Part shown: piece by piece, positions 57,090-64,000 of the stretch
How positions within the stretch are numbered: position 1 is the stretch's first letter
Layout of the letters: the number at the start of each line of letters is the position of its first letter
Assembly: GCA_963920635.1 (NCBI GenBank)
Contig: OY987299.1
Location: 132,181,373-132,245,372, forward strand
Origin: Pseudeuparius sepicola
Lineage: Eukaryota; Arthropoda; Insecta; Coleoptera; Anthribidae
DNA length: 64,000 nucleotides
Reading direction: 5' to 3'
Translations under genes and position numbers: made by a program
Notes under the pieces: model-generated
What the model saw: the letters and a program-made list of their open reading frames with translations, nothing else
Databases searched by the model: none
Told to the model about the DNA's origin: nothing

Positions 57090-57665
57090 AATAGTTACTT
57101 ATGTGCCAAGGCACTGAAGTTCAACTTTTTATGACTCATGTGGAATTTAGTTGCCGAGGCCTCTGGCTGAGGCAAATAAACCACATGAGCCATACAAAGA
57201 AATTCAGTGCCGAGGTACATAATATTATTTTTTTTTGAAATCGGAAAAAAATGTTTTATTAGGCAAGAAAATAATCATAAGGGATCACCCGTCCATGAAC
57301 CAACTGCGCGCGGCGTTGCTTGACTTTGACGATCGCTCTACCTAGGTCAAATATGTCGAGACACGGCGCCTTCGAACAGAGGGTACTTAACAATTTCGCA
57401 ATGTATACGAAATGTTAAATGGGCCTTTATTGGCCGGGTTTCGAATATTTGGTCACTTTTGACGGGCGATGGCTCCGCGTCTGACGTTTGATGTTTACAT
57501 CTCGCCAAGGCCTACTTATTGAAAAAATCGTACAATAATGGGCTAATTCAGTGCCGATTTCTGAGCCTTTAATGACGATTTTGGGACACTTTACCAAAGT
57601 TTAGAGTATAAAATTTGTTCTGTAACTTTGACTTTAGGTACTGCCGATTTCAAGAAAAAATATAT
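57090..57665 (-). repeat. 5S-like composite repeat, copy C (inverted, diverged)
   Basis: Reverse-complement relative of copies A and B, with the same order and hairpin. The 5S-like segment (57,281-57,334, minus) reads GTTCATGGACGGGTGATCCC in its box C half, closer to 5S than copies A and B. The 5' end has extra sequence. Confidence 0.7.
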
Positions 57666-57729
57666 AAATATACCTTAGGTACTTTATTCACTTTAACTAG
57701 GTTTATACTATAGAACAAACAAAAACTCA

Positions 57730-58080
57730 TCCGGTCTCCCTCAGGCTGTATCGAATATATCGAATTCCCAATTTGTAAACCTGCGATTGGTCCCCAAATA
57801 TTGACCGTGCATTTTTTTCGGTAATTCTATATTTCCCGTTCCTCGAAATCCATCCTGCCGGGCTCGACAGATGGCGTAGAAGAAAATTTAATTATTCAAA
57901 GGGAGCAAATAATTGTTATTGGCAATCGGAGGGGAGCCCAAGGCTGGCCCATTGTTGGGCGGATTCTAGCGAATTCGACCCCTATATGCCTGAGCTCTGA
58001 GGCCGGTTACTGGTCCATTATAAAGGTGTCCATTAACGATGAGTCCGTCAGCCGTTAACTCCTGGAGGAAAATAGATGAT
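57730..58080. promoter_or_regulatory. Non-repetitive, moderately GC-rich block
   Basis: Contains CTGCCGGGCTCGACAGATGG, GGAGGGGAGCCCAAGG and CCATTAACGATGAG. No coding frame. Likely host regulatory DNA by composition and lack of repeats. Confidence 0.4.
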
Positions 58081-58683
58081 TACCTTACACCCAGACTCTT
58101 CAGTTACAAACTGCAGTGTTGCCAAATGTATGTTCATTGTGCTGACAATTAAAAACGATTCCCTGAAACTTCAGATATTCTCTTAAGTCATTCATTGCCT
58201 GCAGTGGCGTCCATATGCCTGATGTCAGTTTGGATTGTTGTGGCAACGTGTCGTCGACGGACACCTTTAACGTGTTGGCAAAGGGGTGGGTGGTTGAATT
58301 TTCGTTAGTGGGGATATGTACCATAGCGTTCCGCGCAGATCAAACATCTACTTGACTGCGTCCTCTATGAATAAATAATTGCTGGCGAGTTTGTTTGGTC
58401 TAATTAACACGGCGTGGGTTATAGATGGGCTTTTAATGACGTTCCATCTTATTACCGTGTTAAGAGGATAAAGAAATTCGTGATAATAGCTAGTACAAAG
58501 TTGAAGGTAGTTGCTGAAACTTACGAAAACGTTATTATACATTACCAGTTTTTTTATACGATTTAGGTTATTTTGTAAAAATAAGTATCTCAAAGCATAT
58601 AGATACGATATACAAGTCTATCAAAAAAACTACCTATTTATTATGCATTACAAAATAGGCAAGACTGCCGACCTGCTAAAAAA

Positions 58684-59131
58684 GGGTTGAATTAAGGGTT
58701 TGGCAGATCACACAAAAAATGACTTGGTTTACTGACTCCGTCAGTTATGCCGTTCGAAATGGTGAAAACTTATATCCTCACTAGCTCAAAAATTGATTGG
58801 CAGAAGTGAAGCGTGGGGAAAAATGCACTTTTTGGTCGGAAAATAAGTCGGAAAAAAAATTTTTTTTTCGTCAACTGATTTCTGCCCTTATGCCTCTGAC
58901 TATAGAAAGTTTTATTGCAATTCATTTTATCCCTGACAAAATCAGTTGATGAAAAAAAAATTTCCGATTTATTTTCCGACCCAAAAGTGCATTTTTCCCC
59001 ACGCGTCACTTCTGCCAATCAATTTTTGGGCTAGTGAGGATATAAGTTTTCACCATTTCGAATGGCATAACTGACGAAGTCAGTAAACCAAGTCATTCTT
59101 TGTGTGATCTGCCAAACCCTTAATTCAACCC
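58684..59131. mobile_element. Fold-back repeat with GGGTTGAATTAAGGG ends
   Basis: Arms of about 190 bp are nearly perfect (GGGTTGAATTAAGGGTTTGG; CTAGCxCAAAAATTGATTGG) around a 70-bp centre. Flanking AAAAA/TTTTT prevents a safe call of a target duplication. Open frames here are shadows of the palindrome. Confidence 0.85.
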
Positions 59132-59729
59132 TTTTTCCACACGCTACACTTATGCCTTTGGGTTTTCGAGGTCGGAATAGTATAAGAAATCGTACGGTGA
59201 ACATGGCATAAGTGAGAATTAGTACCTTTTTTTCTGCTTTGAAAAATAGAATTTTCCATATGTTTTCCCCGGGGGCCAAACTTAAAATTACTATTTTCCG
59301 GCTCAGCATCGATTTACCTTTCAATTTTCAACCCTCTCCAATCCAAGGCATAAATGAGAAAATCAGTAAGGAAAATCTTGTCACTGTCTGACGGTCTATC
59401 TACTTGATCTGCTGATAGCACTATGAAACGTGTCAAAAGTTGTTCTAATATTCCAAAAAAATCTCTTTTGGACAATCGTTTTTGCGTGATATATAATAAT
59501 CGATTTTTGTATAGAATAATCGATTTTGCCTTTTAAAAGTCAGGTTTTTGAAGGGATATCCACAACATTTTTGTTTCAGAAAGTGTGTAGAACCGAATTT
59601 TAGACCAGTTTGCAAATTTTGTGCTAGAAATTCGAAAAATGTTTTTACAAATGAAAAATGTTGTCCCAAGAGGTCGTCTAGAAACATTTTGCTCACGGAA
59701 TAAAATGCCAAATGCCTTACAGTTATGTG
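59132..59729. other. No recognised gene
   Basis: One 88-codon minus-strand frame (59,445-59,711) has no domain. No paired repeats seen. Confidence 0.4.
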
Positions 59730-59911
59730 TGTTGTGTTAGGTTTAGGGAAATTGTAAACCCGGTAGCGTCGCGAGAGGTACGTGACAGAAAAGTCAGTCG
59801 GCTGAGAGGCTCGTGGCGGGTCGGTGCTCGATGTTATAGTACCTAAATAAAGTTAGTTTCTCGCTATATTGTAGTGTCTAAATCAAACTCCCGTACGCCT
59901 ACACCGCAACA
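59730..59911 (+). repeat. Possible solo LTR
   Basis: Starts TGTTGTGTTAGG, ends CACCGCAACA (inverted TGTTG/CAACA), and has AATAAAG about 65 bp before the end. The GC-richer U3-like part is distinct from its surroundings. No target duplication was found, so this is tentative. Confidence 0.3.
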
Positions 59912-60034
59912 GAACACTGTGATGATTTTACCACAAACTGTACCTCTATATGAAATAAAAATAAAAAAGCATAATTTTTATTTTAATATACATACCTACC
60001 TAAGAGTTTTTTTCTATGGACAAAGAATTCCAGT

Positions 60035-60365
60035 GTACGCGAGACGGAAACTGCGCTGTGCAGGGGCCAAGTTTTGACACAATATTTTGATATCTAACAC
60101 GGTGATAGGTGTCAGTATGATTTAGGTACTTTTTTGAGTTACCATGCTTAGCTGTGAGGCTTGTGGTACTTCTCTGGCCGCCAAAACTAAAATGTTTGAG
60201 GATAATAATCCATCAGTAAGTAATTTTGTAATTTAAATTAACTTTTGAGGTCATGCACCAAAGTGGCATAGGCGTTTGTGCAGGTACCTACTTCTTCATG
60301 ATTGGAAATCTAAAATTAGAATTGCTGTATTATCAAGGATTCCTAAACTTAAAGACATAAACGTG
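60035..60365 (+). repeat. Dispersed repeat with a small Cys-pair exon, copy 2
   Basis: Direct repeat of 52,470-52,830. The exon reads MLSCEACGTSLAAKTK, then a shortened stretch to NNPS and the same GTAAGTAAT donor. The reading frame is kept in both copies although the middle differs in length. Confidence 0.5.
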
Positions 60366-60959
60366 CCTTATAATTTTTGGCCTGTATTGTAGGTACTGAT
60401 TTCACGAAAAATGTGGATTTCTGCCTCGATAAGTTTGTTGAAACCAGTCAAAGTTGCACGCCACTGTGAAATCGGTAACGGGATTCCGCCGACTGTCTCG
60501 GTCGAGTGTAGCCCAAATTTGCTTCTTCCTGGGGTTCTCTATTCAAAGACTGTTGTAGTAGTATATGTAGGTTGTACCTATGTTCCTGCCGTTTGTGAAA
60601 TAAGTTCATTAAGTACGTCACAAACCTATGTATTTTCCAATATTCAACTGTCCTAAAATTATGAAGGCTACTTGAGTCGGACTATAAATTACGGTGCGTT
60701 TAAACACATAGGCGTGCACAGCGGGCGGAGAAGAGACTTAAGCGAAATACGATTTATTAAATTTCTTAATTTTTCTCTTTCGTTTTTCGTCTCTCTCGAA
60801 CAAAAAAACAATCGAATATGCCTGCGTGTGAGAACTGCCACACGTCGTACCTACGCACTAGGTCCAAATCGCACGTAAGTGAACGGCAAACAGCCGTGAT
60901 TTAATTAAAAACCTATCTGTATTTGGTTAGGTGGCAAGTTTTCGACGAAACTCGTAATA

Positions 60960-61280
60960 ACATCTACATTTTTCTGTGGGTCTATTTGCCGAAAAAACAC
61001 GTGTCTTTTCGGGGTGCCGAACGGAAGCCCCGGTAATTGGCTGTTCCGTGACATTCTATTTGTTCTATTTGAGACAATTGTTTACAAATCACTCGTGAAT
61101 TTTGCTTGTTTGGTAGATAACAGGTTAGATAATTCGCATGCACCCGTTTCGCCCGTTAATATATTTTTTCTTAATGATTTGAGCCGTTTTTATTGCGCCC
61201 GGAAGTGCCGCCGCAAACATAATAAAAACGTCAAGAACGTCACGGAAATTAACCGGAAAATGTAATAATAATAATAATTT
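60960..61280. promoter_or_regulatory. Non-repetitive block with CG-rich and TAAT-rich motifs
   Basis: Contains CCGAACGGAAGCCCCGG, TGTTTACAAATCACTCG, GGAAGTGCCGCCGCAAAC and several TAAT cores. No repeat partner and no domain. A candidate regulatory region for the minus-strand gene at the right edge. Confidence 0.4.
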
Positions 61281-62144
61281 TCAGGACGGTGGGAATCGCG
61301 CATGTTGTACGTCTTATTCGAAAATTGAGATTTTTCTAACTTGGCCATCAGCCGGTCGCTTTAGTTTGTACCTGTTGAAACGAAGTGTATATGACCCTAG
61401 ATAACAATACGTGCGATAATATTCATGTGGTGGGCTTAATTCATTTTTTTCCTTATACTTCTGAACTTTTGAACAATTATTAAAAACTCGAGCAATAACA
61501 GTTTTGTGAAGGGTCGTAAGAGAATTTATTCTCAACGCTATTGGTTTCGCATTTTCAGATCCTTAAAAGTTTAAAAAAATTACATTAGAGAGTTGTTAAT
61601 TAAGGGGGTGAAAATGTACATACTATGACTTTACGTTCCAAAAAGATCAATTCGGCCAATGTCAATTATCATCTGTGTAACTGAAATAACAACCACTAAT
61701 AGTAAGTTCAAACAGATTTGATTGTTTTATTTTGATTCAAATTATTGCCTCTTACTTTGTAGTTTTTATTTCATTCATCATTCATTTCATAATTTTATTA
61801 TCGAGGTAAATGCAAGAACCAAATTTCGATTGTAACAGATTATTCAAAAAGTATTGTTTCTTAAATTATTTAAAACTAGGTGACATTCGGGGAAAAACAA
61901 AGTTTTATAGGGAAATAAAGGCTATTAAATTCTCTTACTTCACTTCACTACTAACTTCCTATATAATGGAGATTAATTTCTTTTTCTCAAATTATTGACT
62001 AGGTAGTAGTCTACTGCTTTTTAGGCTTTGGTCCTTATAAATTACAATCACGCCTTTGAGTAACAAACATAATATATTTTTCTTGAGTTTTCGGAATTTA
62101 ATGTGTCTAGTTTTACTATACCTACACAAGTCCACTCAAGTTTT
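61281..62144. other. AT-rich stretch without recognised features
   Basis: No repeats or genes identified. Confidence 0.45.
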
Positions 62145-62600
62145 TTTCCTGACTATTTCCCTTGTCTTAATTTTCACCAATCACAAACGCGCAATTTTGA
62201 ATTACAAATAGTTTCTAGATGGAAAAATTGTATGGCAAGTTTTTTCGAGTTTACCCGCGGCAAAACTTGACAGCTGTTGTATAATAGGTAGTATGTTTTG
62301 TAAGCTATGTGTATGCAGAATAATCTGTTGCTCATGAAATACTCTTGTCAAATACCCTTCGGGCATCTAATTTTTCCTCTGAAAAAAAAAAACAATGCTA
62401 AGTAATATTTTTTTAACAAAATGCATTCGTGCAGGTGCAAAAATCCTCGTCTTCGACTCGGATTTTTGTTGCCAGCAGCACTCAGGCTTCTTGTTAAAAT
62501 ATTACTTAGCAACGTGTTGTTTCGATTTTTTTTCTGAAAAATTAGATGGCCTTATGATATTACTTAAGACAATTTCATCATATTATGATGGGGCTAATAC
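62145..62600 (-). repeat. Dispersed repeat, copy B, with internal inverted segment
   Basis: The inverse of 29,948-30,240 matches 62,145-62,430. A second stretch at 62,490-62,590 matches the same left end in direct orientation (ATATTACTTAGCA, GAAAAATTAGATG). So this copy folds back around AAAATCCTCGTCTTCGACTC. Confidence 0.6.
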
Positions 62601-63532
62601 TTTATTTATAATGACTTGCAGCCAGTAAAGACATTCTTGTTGATCCCTTTTTTGTGTTTGTTCCCAAGTTTTGACAATCCTGTTTTTATAAGTGTTGTAT
62701 GAGTATGGTTTAATTTCAATCGATTAATAATATAGATACTAAAATGAAACAATATTTCAAAGATAATTTAAAAAGTGAAAAACGGTCCTATTCTCTTCTT
62801 ATTGCACACTTTGTATATTCTTTGCAAGAACAGGTTAGTCGTGGCTTGAATTATTGTTAAATATCAATAGTTAAATTTAATATATGTAAGTACACTAATG
62901 TCAAAAATATATACGTACCTGTAACTATTTCGTAAAAATGTAACGTTGTTATATCTTGGCAAGAACTATGAAAAGTTATTTTCATTCCCCAAAAGATTCA
63001 TTTCAGTTCTGTTTTTACTTTTTCTCTTTTCATTTAGCAGTTTTATCTTAATTTTGAGCGTACCTACGATAAATTCATCTATAACAGTTAAATGCGTTAG
63101 GAGAAAATTGAAAAGGCGCAGTAAAATCATGAACCTGCAAGACCACGAAGATATCCTTAAAAAAGTTATGAATATAAAACCCATTGTGCTACCCCGCCCC
63201 TTCGCCTCTGGGCGATAGGATTAAATATGTTTTTCAAACTGTACCTTCATTATCACCCTGTAACTTTCATTTATTCAAAATTACACTTTATACCTGTGAT
63301 TTTCGTTGGCATCATAATTTAGAAACACCCTGTATATACACTTTATATTACCTATTTATAACTTACCTCATCATACAAAAATAATACTGCTGTAACCTTT
63401 GAATTAATGTAATAAAAATAAAACAACAATATTTTACATCCGCATGGTACAAATAAACATAGACAATCTTATGTAGGTAGTTGTATCAATTAAACGCTCT
63501 GTTTAAAACCATTCTATATTGCAAAATAGACC
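62601..63532. other. AT-rich flank downstream of the right-edge gene
   Basis: Frames on both strands at 62.95-63.2 kb overlap and lack domains. A CACCCTGTA and an ACACCCTGTATATA end near 63,255 and 63,325 may be lone MITE termini. Confidence 0.4.
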
Positions 63533-63538
63533 TTTATT
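63533..63538 (-). terminator. Poly(A) signal of the right-edge gene
   Basis: AATAAA on the minus strand, about 95 bp after the stop codon. Confidence 0.55.
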
Positions 63539-63633
63539 ACAAAAAATATAAACCCACAAAAAATATATATAAATCACCATTTGTATAGACTAGAAAAATA
63601 GACTAGATCATTTCTTACAAAAATACAAATTAT

Positions 63634-64000
63634 TCAACCCTTCATAAAGCTGTCATTATAGTCGTAGGCGACATTGTTATTGAAGCTGGCCCCAACGTAC
63701 CCTCCTTGGTAGCCTACATCTCCGTAACATTGATGGCTTTGCACGTTGTAGGCACTATTCGGATACTGAACGATCTGGTTCGTGTAATATTGCTTGTGGT
63801 AGTCAACATTGTTGCTTGGTGCAAAACTACCACCATACCCGTTGTAATCCTGCATAAAACTGGCATTCGTTATCGTTCCGCTGGTCACCACGGCGTTTCT
63901 TCTCTCTTCGAAACTCTTCGAAGTGACGTTGTTCCCGTCCTTGCTGATGGAAACCGTGACATTACCCACGTGGACCAACACACTGTCTTCCGTCGAATAC
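63634..64000 (-). CDS. C-terminal coding exon of an unrecognised protein (partial)
   Basis: The frame is open from the window edge (YSTEDSVLVHVGN) to a TGA/TAA-type stop after NDSFMKG, about 122 residues. Composition is distinctive: rich in Tyr, Asn, Gly, Ser and Gln with no Trp. Motifs include SFEERRNAVVTSG, MQDYNGYGG, VDYHKQYYTNQIVQYPN and GYQGGYVG. This is the style of a disordered activation or adhesion tail of a transcription factor or RNA-binding protein. A poly(A) signal follows closely and codon use is more GC-rich than the flank, which supports real coding sequence. I do not recognise the family. The gene points towards the chinmo-like gene. Confidence 0.7.
   Translation of the reverse strand, partial: YSTEDSVLVHVGNVTVSISKDGNNVTSKSFEERRNAVVTSGTITNASFMQDYNGYGGSFAPSNNVDYHKQYYTNQIVQYPNSAYNVQSHQCYGDVGYQGGYVGASFNNNVAYDYNDSFMKG

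Noticed and set aside
59031..59324. 97-codon minus-strand frame
   Set aside because: Overlaps the fold-back arm at 58,684-59,131 and lacks motifs.
1..64000. CRISPR arrays, operons or bacterial genes
   Set aside because: The split genes, poly(A) signals and eukaryotic transposon classes exclude a prokaryotic reading; no spaced identical short repeats were found.

Overview
The window is a transposon-rich insect nuclear sequence. The evidence is split genes with GT-AG introns, AATAAA poly(A) signals, a BTB-zinc-finger terminal exon of insect type, and a dense set of DNA transposons, palindromic fold-back elements, a Penelope-like element and retroelement tails. The insect order cannot be fixed from sequence alone. 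Only two host genes are visible, one at each edge and pointing towards each other. About 50 kb between them is almost entirely repeats, separated by short CpG-rich non-repetitive blocks that look like conserved non-coding (regulatory) sequence.

Left edge (1-12.1 kb): the 3' end of a gene that I assign to chinmo. Two coding exons (234-506 and 4845-5080) join in frame across a 4.3 kb intron and end in a pair of C2H2 zinc fingers. The following 7 kb looks like one very long 3' UTR interrupted by three fold-back transposons. Its unique parts carry four perfect let-7 8-mer sites, two miR-125 7-mer sites and several Pumilio motifs. In Drosophila, chinmo is a target of let-7-Complex microRNAs, so the UTR content and the zinc fingers support each other.

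Middle (12.2-63 kb): layered mobile DNA. In order: a Penelope-like GIY-YIG remnant with inverted pseudo-LTRs and a 13-bp target duplication; a MULE-like element with a 10-bp duplication; P-element/THAP-type fragments; a TTTGCACC iteron element; a hAT inserted inside a hAT near 24-27 kb; three copies of a repeat containing a 5S-rRNA-like segment; another hAT with two nested elements; a second iteron element built on AAAATATTAACTG; an apparently intact 2.7 kb transposon at 40,074-42,778 encoding a 652-aa DUF7869-like protein from three exons, with 32-bp terminal inverted repeats and a 6-bp target duplication; many TA-flanked fold-back elements that begin CAGGGTG or CAGTGTG, one family of which still encodes a Tc1/mariner transposase C-terminus; and an IS630-like element with a broken transposase. 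CpG-rich blocks lie at about 17.5, 27, 30.5, 35.8, 39.4, 45.1, 52.1, 56.9, 57.8 and 61 kb.

Right edge (63.6-64 kb): the terminal coding exon of an unrecognised minus-strand gene, open to the window edge, with its poly(A) signal at 63,533. The most noteworthy items are the intact DUF7869-like transposon, the microRNA-site-rich chinmo 3' UTR and the 5S-like composite repeat.
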